From: Candidatus Saccharimonadota bacterium
Lineage (GTDB): Bacteria; Patescibacteriota; Saccharimonadia; Saccharimonadales; Saccharimonadaceae
DNA length: 46,393 nucleotides
Reading direction: 5' to 3'
Assembly (NCBI GenBank): GCA_017514805.1
Contig: JAFWIP010000003.1
Span: 1-46,393 of the forward strand
This document shows positions 1-8,824 of this stretch, one piece after another. Positions within the stretch are counted from its first letter, which is position 1. The number at the start of each line of letters is the position of its first letter. A model generated the notes under the pieces. That model worked only from the letters and a program-made list of their open reading frames with translations, had not been told where the DNA came from and made no database searches. The translations under genes were made by a program, and so were the position numbers.

Positions 1-80
1 AACTCGTTTCCATATTTCCGAGGCGACGCCCTGAGCGATAGCAGCTCTTTTAGAGCTGCGCTCTCCTACTCCCAGCACCA
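1..80 (+). ncRNA. 3' end of a structured RNA, possibly 5S rRNA (partial)
   Basis: No reading frame explains this stretch. It holds a strong hairpin (GCAGCTC, loop TTTT, GAGCTGC, about 40-59) and ends in CCCAGCACCA directly before a rho-independent terminator on the plus strand. The end could be the 3' half of a terminal helix as in 5S rRNA, and the hairpin would then be helix IV. The match to the 5S consensus is weak, and the 5' half lies outside the window. Another stable RNA is possible. A tRNA is unlikely because there is no T-loop. Confidence 0.4.
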
Positions 81-88
81 AAAGAAAT

Positions 89-118
89 ACCTGAACTTCG
101 GTTCAGGTTTTTCTTTTC
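89..118 (+). terminator. Rho-independent terminator
   Basis: Stem ACCTGAAC, TTCG tetraloop, GTTCAGGT, then TTTTCTTTT. It ends the RNA at the window start. Confidence 0.85.
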
Positions 119-157
119 TAGAGTAGGAGGAGAACCGTAGTAGAGTATAATATAACC

Positions 158-1027
158 ATGAGCAATAACTCATTTGATCTACTAAGGACCTTTCTCGTAT
201 GGTCGGCCATCATAATCGCATCAGCGATCGTCCTCGTAATAATTTTTCGTCTAATCGCAGACCTATCATTGCGCCGCCACAGAAAAGCATTCAAGGCACG
301 TAACCCAAAGCTGTCAGAATCGATCATCAAAGCAAACACTTACCTAAAAGAAAACCAAAAATCCTACACAGAATGCGCACAGTCATTAGGTTTTAATCAA
401 ATAATCAATTGCTCGAGCGCCATCGTAAATAGTTCAACCTTAAATCCGACAAAATACATCTTTAAATACGCCAACCTAAATCATTCTACAGAGTGTATGG
501 CTACGCTCGATTATCTAGAATCATACATCGACTGCTATTATACTTATGAGAATGCAATCGCTAATGCCTGGAAGAAATACAAACAAAGCACGCCTTTCAT
601 ATTCAGACTATTCATCAGCCGCCACAAAGCCGCCAATACTCTGTGCGGCATCAAAAGTAAAATTAAGCTAATTACGCCATACGTTTATTTTCTATACGTG
701 AGCCCAGCCGGCAAAACGCGACGCGGCCACAAAATCGAAATAGACGAGAAGCTGATAACGGAACTTCGCTCGGAGATAGGCGGGAAGTTGACGAAAGAAG
801 GCCACGCCAAAGAACAGCGTAGTGCCATGACAAAAGACCTGCGCGAAGCAATCAAGCAGCGCGATAATTATACCTGTCAAATTTGCGGAAATAGCGTTCT
901 AAAAGAGCCAAACCTATTATTAGAAGTCGATCATATAATCCCAGTATCCAAAGGCGGCAAAACCGAAGCAGACAATCTCCAAACTCTCTGTTGGCGTTGT
1001 AATCGATCAAAGAGCGATAAGGACTGA
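158..1027 (+). CDS. Membrane-anchored HNH endonuclease-domain protein
   Basis: The protein has 289 residues. An N-terminal hydrophobic segment (about residues 14-34) is followed by a long uncharacterised middle part. The C-terminal HNH domain (about 228-289) has TCQIC, the VDHIIP core, N in DNLQTL and a second Cys pair in LCWRC, so both zinc-binding Cys pairs and the catalytic His are present. HNH folds cut DNA or RNA; the target is unknown. A membrane-held HNH protein could act in DNA uptake, defence or competition, but nothing nearby decides this. The start follows a TATAAT box (146-151) by exactly six bases with no Shine-Dalgarno site, so the mRNA is probably leaderless. Confidence 0.8.
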   Translation: MSNNSFDLLRTFLVWSAIIIASAIVLVIIFRLIADLSLRRHRKAFKARNPKLSESIIKANTYLKENQKSYTECAQSLGFNQIINCSSAIVNSSTLNPTKYIFKYANLNHSTECMATLDYLESYIDCYYTYENAIANAWKKYKQSTPFIFRLFISRHKAANTLCGIKSKIKLITPYVYFLYVSPAGKTRRGHKIEIDEKLITELRSEIGGKLTKEGHAKEQRSAMTKDLREAIKQRDNYTCQICGNSVLKEPNLLLEVDHIIPVSKGGKTEADNLQTLCWRCNRSKSDKD

Positions 1028-1069
1028 CAACATTGAAAGATACGGCTGTTATGTTATAATAATAGCAAT

Positions 1070-2524
1070 ATGTCAAAAAATGTTGCGAAAAAGGATAAGA
1101 AAGCGCCAAAAGTAAATAAAATAATTCCAATAATTTTGTGCGTAATTCAGTTTATATCGAGCACAGCATTAATAATCTCACTCAAACGCCTTAATCTCTT
1201 ACAATTATGGCAGTTATTCCTAGCAGCATTCATCCTATACGCACTTGTAGCACTAAATATTTACAAACTCATTTTTAGCAAGCATGCGCGTCGTTGGATA
1301 AAAGTCACTCTCGCAATAATCAGCGTCGTCATCACAATTATTACGTCTATCGGATTTAAATATGTTCGCCAAACCGTCGACTTTATCGAAAACATTACTG
1401 GCGCCCATCATGAGACTCAAACCTATAAAGTTCTTGTACTTAAAACAGCGCGCTACGACAATATCGAGCAGCTCAATCAGCAGCATATCGGCTTCCTAAA
1501 CACTAATCCAAACCTCGAAAACACCAAAAATACTCTCAAGCGAAAGATAGACTACAAAGATACGAATTATAGCGAGCTAGGCACTCTCGTAGCAGGAATT
1601 AGTGATTACAAAGTGTCCGCAATCGTCCTAGCCGACAGTTATCTTGAATTTCTCGAAGAAAACAACCAAGAATTTGCCGAGAAAACAAAGGTAATTTACG
1701 AATACGAAGTTCGCATCGACGAAGAGAAAGACATTAAGCGCGTCAATGTCGCCACCGATCCATTCATTATTTATATTTCCGGCAGCGATTCGCGCATCGG
1801 CCTAAATGATACTGCAAGAAGCGACGTAAATATTCTAGCGGTCGTCAGGCCTAAAGATGCCAAAATTCTGCTCGTTTCTATTCCGCGCGATTATTATGTT
1901 CAGCTTCACGGTACGACCGGAACAAAGGATAAGCTCACGCACGCAGGCATCTACGGCACACAGATGAGCAAAAAAACAATAGAGGATTTATTAGGAATAA
2001 ATATCAACTACACAATCAAGGTAGGCTTTAGCACGGTAATTAATATTGTCGACGCAGTCGGCGGCATCGATATTGACTCTGATCAAGCCTTTACGGCCTG
2101 GACCAATAAGGATTGTAGGTTTACAAAAGGGACACAACACGTCGATAGCGCCTGCGCACTCGCATTTTCCCGCGAACGCTACTCATATGCAACTGGCGAT
2201 CGCCATCGTGGAGAAAACCAGCAGCAGGTTATTACAAAGCTCGTAGAGAAGTTCTCGAATCCACACTACCTCATAAACTACCCTAGAATTATCTCGGCTG
2301 CAGAAGGTAGTTTTGAGACGAATCTCAGCTACGATGAGATTACAGATTTTGCTCGCTATCAGCTAGCTGAACTAAAGAGCTGGAAAGTTGAATCAATTTC
2401 TCTAGACGGCACCGGAGCAATGCTACCTACCTATTCTATTGGCAGCCAAAAACTCTACGTCATGCTGCCAAATCAAGCCACAATCGATTCCGCCAAATTC
2501 AAGATAGCAGAATACCTCAAGTAG
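1070..2524 (+). CDS. LytR-CpsA-Psr (LCP) family cell-wall polymer transferase
   Basis: The protein has 484 residues, with three predicted membrane segments in about the first 100. An accessory region follows, then the LCP catalytic domain (about 230-430) with ISGSDSR, the Arg/Asp-rich RSDVNILAVV strand, SIPRDYYV and the DAVGGIDI motif. LCP enzymes move undecaprenyl-linked polymers onto peptidoglycan outside the membrane. The next two genes encode a BY-kinase and its phosphatase, so the three form a surface-polymer module. The -10 box TATAAT (1055-1060) lies nine bases before the ATG and no Shine-Dalgarno site is seen. Confidence 0.93.
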   Translation: MSKNVAKKDKKAPKVNKIIPIILCVIQFISSTALIISLKRLNLLQLWQLFLAAFILYALVALNIYKLIFSKHARRWIKVTLAIISVVITIITSIGFKYVRQTVDFIENITGAHHETQTYKVLVLKTARYDNIEQLNQQHIGFLNTNPNLENTKNTLKRKIDYKDTNYSELGTLVAGISDYKVSAIVLADSYLEFLEENNQEFAEKTKVIYEYEVRIDEEKDIKRVNVATDPFIIYISGSDSRIGLNDTARSDVNILAVVRPKDAKILLVSIPRDYYVQLHGTTGTKDKLTHAGIYGTQMSKKTIEDLLGININYTIKVGFSTVINIVDAVGGIDIDSDQAFTAWTNKDCRFTKGTQHVDSACALAFSRERYSYATGDRHRGENQQQVITKLVEKFSNPHYLINYPRIISAAEGSFETNLSYDEITDFARYQLAELKSWKVESISLDGTGAMLPTYSIGSQKLYVMLPNQATIDSAKFKIAEYLK

Positions 2525-2589
2525 TTGCTATTTTTACGATTCTGTGATATAATAATAGCAATAATATTCAAAAAGTGTTATTAAGGGAG
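2525..2589 (+). promoter_or_regulatory. Promoter and RBS of the BY-kinase gene
   Basis: TTGCTA (2525-2530), 17-base spacer, TATAAT (2548-2553), then the RBS AAGGGAG (2583-2589) eight bases before the ATG. TTGCTATT and AATAGCAA form an inverted repeat around the -10 box, a possible operator. Confidence 0.6.
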
Positions 2590-2597
2590 CATTTTTT

Positions 2598-3944
2598 ATG
2601 GAAGAAATCGACATTAAGGATTTCTTAAGATATCTAAAGAAGTTCATCATACCGATGATCGTCGTCGCAATTCTCGCAGTCGGCGCAACATTTTTCTATG
2701 ATTTAAACATCAAGAAACCAATGTATAAGACAAGCACTACCGTCGTTCTCGCGCAGCAAACAGCTGAGAATACTAGTGCATCTACCCTTAACGACATTAA
2801 TATCAACCAAAAACTTGTTACCACCTACTCCGAGATCGTCAAAAGCAAACTAGTCTTACAGCAAGTCATCGATAGTCTATCTCTAGACACAGACGTCGAC
2901 TCCCTTAGTAAACACGTCACCGTAACTGCTGTTGATGATACCGAAATCCTCAAAATCAGCGTTGAGGACGAAAGCCCAGAAAACGCCGCAAAAACTGCAA
3001 ACAAAATCGCCGACGTTTTTAGTGCTGAAATCGTAAATATTTATAAATTAAACAATGTTAGCACGATTGACCACGCACAGATCCCAGAAAACGTCAGTAA
3101 TAATACTACGATCCGCGATAGTCTTATTGCATTATTGATCGCGATTTTCGGCGTAACAGCAATCTCGTTCATCATCTACTACTTCGATGATACGATTAAA
3201 TACAGCGATGATATCGAAGCCAAAATCGGACTTCCAATTGTCGGTAAAATCGTCAAAAGCGACACGCCAAGAAAAGCTGCCGTTGACGAAATCATCGTCG
3301 AGCACTATCCAAAATCAGTCGTATCTGAAACGATCAAAGGTCTTCGCACGAACCTACAATTCTCAAGCGTTGATAGTGGTTTTAAAACCATCCTAGTTAC
3401 TAGCGCAAACGCAGCAGAAGGTAAGAGCTTCGTCTCGGCTAACCTCGCAACGTCATTCGCTCAAGCCAATAAGAAGGTCCTCCTTATCGACTGCGATCTG
3501 CGCAAAGGTCGCTTGCATAAGATCTTTAATATCGCAAACCTAAACGGTTATTCTAATCTCCTTACTGATAATATCGAAAACTATAAGAAATACATTAAGA
3601 AAACTCACGTCAAAAATCTCAACGTTATCCCGCGTGGCGTATTTCCTCCAAACCCAAGCGAGCTTCTCTCGTCAAACAAGAATCGCGAGCTTATTAAGGC
3701 TCTAAAAGCGAAGTACGACATTATCATCTTTGACGGCGCGCCATGTAACGGCGTAACCGACTCCGCAATCATGTCTACGCTCGTAGACGAGACTCTGATT
3801 GTCGTCCGCGATAATAGCACCAAGAAGGCAACCCTCGACACCGCAAACGATGCGCTCAAAAAGGTAAACGCTCGCGTTGCTGGCATCGTCCTAAATGGCG
3901 TTAATCGTAAGACTGCTCGCTACTATAGCTACTACGGAGATTAG
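2598..3944 (+). CDS. Fused Wzz-type chain-length regulator and BY-family tyrosine kinase
   Basis: The protein has 448 residues. The Wzz part (1 to about 200) lies between two membrane helices (about 15-35 and 173-195). The kinase part (about 235-448) has the BY-kinase Walker A ANAAEGKS (about 272-279), Walker A' LLIDCDLRKG (about 295-304), Walker B IIIFDGAPC and a Tyr-rich tail YYSYYGD. In Gram-positive capsule systems these two parts are often separate proteins (CpsC and CpsD); here they are fused, as in the proteobacterial Wzc layout but without its outer-membrane partner. The cognate PHP phosphatase gene starts one base after the stop codon. Confidence 0.93.
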   Translation: MEEIDIKDFLRYLKKFIIPMIVVAILAVGATFFYDLNIKKPMYKTSTTVVLAQQTAENTSASTLNDININQKLVTTYSEIVKSKLVLQQVIDSLSLDTDVDSLSKHVTVTAVDDTEILKISVEDESPENAAKTANKIADVFSAEIVNIYKLNNVSTIDHAQIPENVSNNTTIRDSLIALLIAIFGVTAISFIIYYFDDTIKYSDDIEAKIGLPIVGKIVKSDTPRKAAVDEIIVEHYPKSVVSETIKGLRTNLQFSSVDSGFKTILVTSANAAEGKSFVSANLATSFAQANKKVLLIDCDLRKGRLHKIFNIANLNGYSNLLTDNIENYKKYIKKTHVKNLNVIPRGVFPPNPSELLSSNKNRELIKALKAKYDIIIFDGAPCNGVTDSAIMSTLVDETLIVVRDNSTKKATLDTANDALKKVNARVAGIVLNGVNRKTARYYSYYGD

Positions 3945-3945
3945 A

Positions 3946-4647
3946 ATGATCGATATTCATTCCCATATTCTTCCGGGGATTGATGACGGTTCTAAAAGCT
4001 TCGACGAAAGCCTAAAGATTTTGCGCGGTCTATCGCAGCAGGGGATTACAGATGTAATTTGTACGCCGCACTATATCGCCGAGACTAAGCAAACTAGCAC
4101 AAAGGCAAACAATACTAAACTCCTCGCAGAGCTAAAGCAAAAGGCAAAAGAAGCAAGCATTGATATAAATATCTATCTCGGAAACGAAATCTATATTGAT
4201 CGCGAAATTTCAAAATTAATTCGCCTCAAAAAGATTTCCGCGTTAAACGATAGTAAATATCTTTTAATTGAGCTTCCAATGAGTGGCAAGTTCGAACAGT
4301 ATGAAGATATCTTCTTAACACTTCAACAAAAAGGCTGGAACGTAATTCTAGCACACCCAGAACGCTATCATAGCTTCCAAAATGACTATAAACTCGTGAC
4401 AAATCTACATAAAAGCGGCATCTTATTTCAGTGCAATCTTGGCAGTTATATCGGCCAATACGGAAAGAAAGCTCAAAAGCTCGCGAAAAAAATTGCAAAA
4501 GAAAAATTGATCTTCTGTCTAGGCACAGACATTCATCATGAGCGTGATTATAATGAAATCGCAAAAGCAAAGCGCAAGTTGCAAAAGTATTATCGAGAAT
4601 CAGAGCTAAATGCTATTCTTGTCGAAAACCCTAAAAGAATAATATAA
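3946..4647 (+). CDS. CpsB/YwqE-type PHP tyrosine-protein phosphatase
   Basis: The protein has 233 residues from the ATG at 3946. A longer frame from 3895 overlaps the kinase gene and is unlikely. PHP-domain metal ligands are all visible: DIHSHILPGIDDG at the N-terminus, CTPHY, GNEIYID, LAHPERY and GTDIHH near the end. Such enzymes use metals to remove phosphate from the Tyr-rich tail of the BY-kinase and so switch chain length or export of a surface polymer. The gene is co-transcribed with the kinase (one-base gap). Confidence 0.93.
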   Translation: MIDIHSHILPGIDDGSKSFDESLKILRGLSQQGITDVICTPHYIAETKQTSTKANNTKLLAELKQKAKEASIDINIYLGNEIYIDREISKLIRLKKISALNDSKYLLIELPMSGKFEQYEDIFLTLQQKGWNVILAHPERYHSFQNDYKLVTNLHKSGILFQCNLGSYIGQYGKKAQKLAKKIAKEKLIFCLGTDIHHERDYNEIAKAKRKLQKYYRESELNAILVENPKRII

Positions 4648-4656
4648 TATAAGCAT

Positions 4657-5379
4657 ATGCGTACGCCCGATTGGTGGAAGGATATCAAGCGCATCTCTTA
4701 CGTCGATCCGCGCTGGTTGGTGATATGGATAGCAATATATCTCACGTTTTTATTGCTCGATATTTTGATGCCGAATTTTTGGGGATCAGCACTATTGAAA
4801 TATCTCGGCATTTTCCTATGTATCGTTTATGCCAACCAGAAATACAACAAAGATTACAATCTTCAACTTGCACTATTGTTTACATTCTTAGCTGACACAA
4901 TTCTAGTCTGGACGCCCCACACTTTAGCTGGCGTATACGTATTCTGCTTTGCGCAATTCATGCATCTTACGCGACTAACAAAACTCTCACAAAGCGCCCT
5001 CGGCATATACGCGCTCGCAATTAGTGTCTTCTTTGCTTTAACCATCACTCAGGGTCTACAACCAATCATTGCAATCGCAACAATATATGGACTCGAACTA
5101 ATCTGCAACCTAGTAATGTCAATTAAAAACTATCGCGCAGACCGAAAAAGCTTCCGCGCAAGATGCGCCTTCTATGGTTTCACCTGTTTTATCTGCTGCG
5201 ATATGTGTGTCGCATTAAGATTCTTGGCACTCAATAATATCATCCCAGCAATTGCCTTACCACTGACTTCATTTTTAGTTTGGGTATTCTATTACCCAAG
5301 CCAAGTCTTAATTGCTAATTCGAGCAACCTAGAGCCAACTAGGCGCACAAAATTTGCAAAAAACAAACGCATTAGATAA
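4657..5379 (+). CDS. YhhN/TMEM86-like multi-pass membrane protein
   Basis: The protein has 240 residues and about seven to eight hydrophobic segments. Its pattern (an early segment, a Lys-rich turn, then an LFTFLADTIL segment with a buried Asp) resembles the YhhN family, whose mammalian relatives are lysoplasmalogenases. The family call is tentative. The TATAAT box (4643-4648) overlaps the end of the preceding gene and lies eight bases before the ATG, with no Shine-Dalgarno site. The tail is basic and cytoplasmic. Confidence 0.5.
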   Translation: MRTPDWWKDIKRISYVDPRWLVIWIAIYLTFLLLDILMPNFWGSALLKYLGIFLCIVYANQKYNKDYNLQLALLFTFLADTILVWTPHTLAGVYVFCFAQFMHLTRLTKLSQSALGIYALAISVFFALTITQGLQPIIAIATIYGLELICNLVMSIKNYRADRKSFRARCAFYGFTCFICCDMCVALRFLALNNIIPAIALPLTSFLVWVFYYPSQVLIANSSNLEPTRRTKFAKNKRIR

Positions 5380-5388
5380 AATAATCTT

Positions 5389-5883
5389 ATGAATATTGGG
5401 AATAGCAAACCGTACGCAATTCTTGTTTTTGGCGCGCCAATGAGCGGCAAAACTACTTTCGCTACCCATCTTAGCGATTCTATCAAAGCGCCTTTCTTTA
5501 ATTTTCCAGAACTTCAGAGCAAGCATCGTCTTAGCCGCAAACTCGCCATCGATATTATCAAAAACATGACAAAAGGACAGGCGCCATTCATTATCGAAGG
5601 TCTTCTTGATACCGAATCAGATCGCGATGAAATCCGCAAACTCCTAACAGAGGCAGGCTACTGCCCAGCATTAATCTGGGTCCAAACCGACCTAAATGCC
5701 ATTAAACAGCGTATGCGCCACGCCTATCGCACACTCGACGAGGCAAAGGCGGCATTAGCCAGCTCATACGAACACATTGAGGCACCAAGCGAAGCTGAGA
5801 AAGTCCTAGTTATCTCTGGCAAGCATACCTATCAGACTCAATGTAAGAATGTAATCAATAATCTCAGTAGCTTCCGCGGCTAA
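5389..5883 (+). CDS. P-loop kinase-like ATPase
   Basis: The protein has 164 residues. Walker A GAPMSGKTT lies at about 11-19, with FIIEGLLDTESDR as a likely Walker B and substrate region and an Arg/Lys-rich lid around 'KQRMRHAYR'. This layout resembles small nucleotide or metabolite kinases (AAA_33 type). The substrate cannot be told. The -10 box TAAAAT (5377-5382) starts on the stop codon of the preceding gene and is followed by six bases and the ATG, so this gene probably has its own leaderless transcript. Confidence 0.7.
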   Translation: MNIGNSKPYAILVFGAPMSGKTTFATHLSDSIKAPFFNFPELQSKHRLSRKLAIDIIKNMTKGQAPFIIEGLLDTESDRDEIRKLLTEAGYCPALIWVQTDLNAIKQRMRHAYRTLDEAKAALASSYEHIEAPSEAEKVLVISGKHTYQTQCKNVINNLSSFRG

Positions 5884-5885
5884 TA

Positions 5886-6434
5886 ATGTCTAGTTTTCAA
5901 GATAAAGATTTTGGTGAAGTAGTCGTGCGCCGCAGCGCTTGGTCGACTCGTGCTAAATTTTCTGTCGCAACATCCGGCAAGCTCACAATCACCGTGCCAT
6001 CCAGTACCTCAGATTTTCTTGCAAAACGCTTCCTAAATTCAATGCGCAAAGAAATCAAAGAGAAATTGCCAGTCAAAGACCCCTCAACGCAACGCGCCAG
6101 AGATGCGCAAAAGAAAATCTTAATGAAAAAAGCACGCGAGTATCTACCATATCGCCTCGAATTCTGGGCAACAAAATATAATTATCACTATTCAGGCATA
6201 CGCCTTTCTCATGCAAATACGCGCTGGGGAAGTCGCTCGTCTAGCGGTACTATTTCTCTTAATATTGGCCTGATGAAAGTGCCAGAAGCGTTGCGCGACT
6301 ATGTAATTATTCACGAACTAGCCCACATCAATCATATGGATCATTCCGCTGCCTTCTGGAAAGAAGTCGGCGAACACGACCCAAACTACAAACGCCATCG
6401 CGAGCAGCTAAAAGCCTTCTCACCTGGTGTATAA
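5886..6434 (+). CDS. YgjP-like (DUF45) zinc metallopeptidase-fold protein
   Basis: The protein has 182 residues. The C-terminal half holds HELAHINHMDHSAAFW, the HExxH zinc site with a third His downstream, preceded by NTRWGSRSSSGTISLN, a hallmark of the YgjP/SprT-like group. The N-terminal beta-rich part is also typical. The family is widespread and its substrate poorly defined. The ATG lies two bases after the upstream stop codon, so translation is probably coupled to the P-loop kinase gene. Confidence 0.88.
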   Translation: MSSFQDKDFGEVVVRRSAWSTRAKFSVATSGKLTITVPSSTSDFLAKRFLNSMRKEIKEKLPVKDPSTQRARDAQKKILMKKAREYLPYRLEFWATKYNYHYSGIRLSHANTRWGSRSSSGTISLNIGLMKVPEALRDYVIIHELAHINHMDHSAAFWKEVGEHDPNYKRHREQLKAFSPGV

Positions 6435-6441
6435 TAAAAGC

Positions 6442-6798
6442 ATGAGCCGTTTCATTGATATTATTTCACCTATCTATCAAGATCTACTAACGCGTTGCGA
6501 GCGCCGTAAGATTACAATTAATCTAGACATCCAAGATCTCAGCCTAAAAATTAGCAACGACGATATTATACGCGATTTTTATGCAACAGAGCTAAAGCGC
6601 GCACTCAAACTATGCCAATCTGGCGACAAAATTACAATCGCACAAGCGGTAAACGACGACTCAGTTAGACTGAGTGTTAAAAATTCGTCTCGTACACTGT
6701 TAGATAATGAGACTATCGAAAAGCTCCGCGCAGACGGGTATGAAATCCGCTCTCGCTTTGGATACGATACAATTATTGCGAAGAAAATCTCAAAATAA
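6442..6798 (+). CDS. Stand-alone degenerate GHKL (histidine-kinase ATPase-like) domain
   Basis: The protein has 118 residues from the ATG at 6442. The alternation ELKRALKLCQSGDKITIAQ, VRLSVKN and a final GYDTIIAKK resembles the C-terminal ATPase domain of sensor kinases. The N-box Asn is replaced by Arg and no DxGxG motif is present, so ATP binding is doubtful. There is no sensor, DHp helix or neighbouring response regulator. TATAAT (6430-6435) plus six bases precedes the ATG. The stop codon abuts the converging GH97 gene with no terminator between them. Confidence 0.55.
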   Translation: MSRFIDIISPIYQDLLTRCERRKITINLDIQDLSLKISNDDIIRDFYATELKRALKLCQSGDKITIAQAVNDDSVRLSVKNSSRTLLDNETIEKLRADGYEIRSRFGYDTIIAKKISK

Positions 6799-8766
6799 TT
6801 ATTGTTTTACTAGCTTCATTGCAAAGCCACCGCCTGGCGCCATATAGACCTCAATCTTATCGCCACGGCGGAGAATTTTTTCTTCGATAACATAGCCAAG
6901 CTGATGATCACGATAGTGCGCATCTTCAGAATCGCGATAAATTGTCGCAACATAATTAATCTCCGGATCAAGAAAATCGAGATACAGCTCAACCTTGCGA
7001 CCTTCTTCATTCGTAACGCCGCCAATATACCAAGAGCTACCTTCCCATTCTTGACGTGCGACTACAAAACTCTTGCCAATCTCGCCAAGAAGCGGAATTG
7101 AACGCTCAAAACGCGACGGGACATCATGAATAAACTGGAATAAATCCGGATGTGATGTCTCATAGAACTGAGGACGATCAGCTGCCATCTGCATAGAAGA
7201 ATAGATCGTGACGTAATAGGCAAGCTGACGCGTAATTGTCGAAGCTATGCGTTTAGAGAAGTTCGCCACATCAAGGATACCTGGCGTATAATCCATGCCT
7301 CCACTGAGCAAGCGCGTATACGGCAAGAAACAAGCGTGAGACGGAACTAATGCGCCGCCCTCATATTCCTGACCACGCGCACCCTCGCGCGTCATCAAGT
7401 TTGGCCATGTGCGCTCGATGCCAGTACCCTTAATCGGCTCATGAACATCTAACATAATATGATACTTCGCCGCAAGTTCGAGCGCCTTCTGATAATGAAG
7501 CACGCCAAGCTGCGAATGATGATATTCGCGATGACCATTAATCGTCATCTTCGAACCAGCATAGCCAGACTTTACATAGCGAATCCCGTACTGAACGAGG
7601 AATTTATACGCATCTTCAAGCTGAGCTTCATAATTATCAATAAAGCCGACTGTCTCATGGTGGCCAACGATTTCAACGCCATTTTGGCGCGCATAATCTG
7701 TAACCGCCTTCATATCAAAATCAGGCGTAGACTCCATAAACTTATTGTTGACACCATTTTCGAGCCAATCACCCTCCCAACCTTCATTCCAACCTTCAAT
7801 CAAGAGCGCAGGAATACCGAGTCTCTTACAGTAATCAATATATTGGAAAGCATGCTCAGTCGTAGCGCCATGGCGCTCGCCTGGAGCCCAAGTCCATTCG
7901 CCAACAAACATTGCCCACCAGATACCGAGAAACTTCGTCGGTGCGACCCAGGAAAAATCATCCTTCGGCGCATCATTCAAGTTCAAAATCATTCTCGAAG
8001 TAGTTAAATCTAATGGATCATGCGCAATCGTAATCGTACGCCAAGGCGTCGAAAAAGGCAGCTCAACATAAGCGCGCATCCCGTCAGAAAGCGGCGTAAT
8101 ATCAGATTTAAGCGAAGAATTATTCAACTTCAAGGTCATTGCGCCGTAATTATAAAGCGCCGCCTCATGAATCGATATATAATGACCAACCGGCGTCTGA
8201 ATCGTAAGAGGGGTATGTACTGAATCGGTTAAAGAATAAACTGGGTGCTCAGTATAATCATACTCGTAGCGATCAGGCTGATAAGCTGGAATACTCCAGG
8301 AACGAGAATTAGAGTCAACTGAAAATTCCGTAATCTCGTCTGCAACAATCATATTTTCCATCTCTGGCTGCGCAGGAACTTCATAACGGAAAGCAACGCC
8401 ATCATCATAAACGCGGAAGCGCATCGTAAGGAGACGATTCGGCTTCACATTTTCCTCAAGATAAATAGCAGTTTCGTTGTAGTTATTACGTATCTCGCGC
8501 TGCTCACCCCAATAGGCCTTCCAGTTCTCGTCAATCGAACGCGAATAAGCACGGACTACAGAAAAATCCTCAGCGAGCGGGGAAGCGTCCTTTAGAATTA
8601 AGCCCAAACGAGATTTGCGCAAAATAATCTTTTCGTCTTTATGGACGAAATAGGAAATCTGGCCGTGATCCACCATGAAAGTAACAACCACCCTTTTGTT
8701 TGGGGATTTTACTTCGTAGATTGCGTCCAGCTTCGGCTTCTTAAATAAATCGCCGAAAAGACTCAC
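6799..8766 (-). CDS. Glycoside hydrolase family 97 (alpha-glucosidase/alpha-galactosidase type)
   Basis: The protein has 655 residues, close to full family length. An N-terminal beta-sandwich (about 15-280) opens with EVKSPNKRVVV. The (beta/alpha)8 barrel follows with WWAMFVGEWTW, LLIEGWNEGWEGDW, VKSGYAGS, DVHEPIKGTGIERTWPN and TREGARGQEYEGG. The Gly-rich GYAGS stands where retaining members have a catalytic Asp, so an inverting SusB-like mechanism is suggested, with the Glu residues of HEP and REG as candidates. No signal peptide is visible, so it should act in the cytoplasm. The start is GTG with GAGGA eight bases upstream; TATAAT lies at 8793-8798 (minus). Confidence 0.9.
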   Translation of the reverse strand: MSLFGDLFKKPKLDAIYEVKSPNKRVVVTFMVDHGQISYFVHKDEKIILRKSRLGLILKDASPLAEDFSVVRAYSRSIDENWKAYWGEQREIRNNYNETAIYLEENVKPNRLLTMRFRVYDDGVAFRYEVPAQPEMENMIVADEITEFSVDSNSRSWSIPAYQPDRYEYDYTEHPVYSLTDSVHTPLTIQTPVGHYISIHEAALYNYGAMTLKLNNSSLKSDITPLSDGMRAYVELPFSTPWRTITIAHDPLDLTTSRMILNLNDAPKDDFSWVAPTKFLGIWWAMFVGEWTWAPGERHGATTEHAFQYIDYCKRLGIPALLIEGWNEGWEGDWLENGVNNKFMESTPDFDMKAVTDYARQNGVEIVGHHETVGFIDNYEAQLEDAYKFLVQYGIRYVKSGYAGSKMTINGHREYHHSQLGVLHYQKALELAAKYHIMLDVHEPIKGTGIERTWPNLMTREGARGQEYEGGALVPSHACFLPYTRLLSGGMDYTPGILDVANFSKRIASTITRQLAYYVTIYSSMQMAADRPQFYETSHPDLFQFIHDVPSRFERSIPLLGEIGKSFVVARQEWEGSSWYIGGVTNEEGRKVELYLDFLDPEINYVATIYRDSEDAHYRDHQLGYVIEEKILRRGDKIEVYMAPGGGFAMKLVKQ

Positions 8767-8824
8767 AAAGCAGTCCTCATTAACATAAGCATATTATATC
8801 ACGAAATAATGTATAATATTGCTA

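Noticed and set aside
3895-3945. N-terminal extension of the CpsB-like phosphatase
   Set aside because: It overlaps the kinase gene in another frame, and MIDIHSH at 3946 is the normal family start.
7459-8007. Plus-strand frame of 182 residues
   Set aside because: It lies wholly opposite the GH97 gene, is Arg/Ile-rich with no motif and has no start signals.
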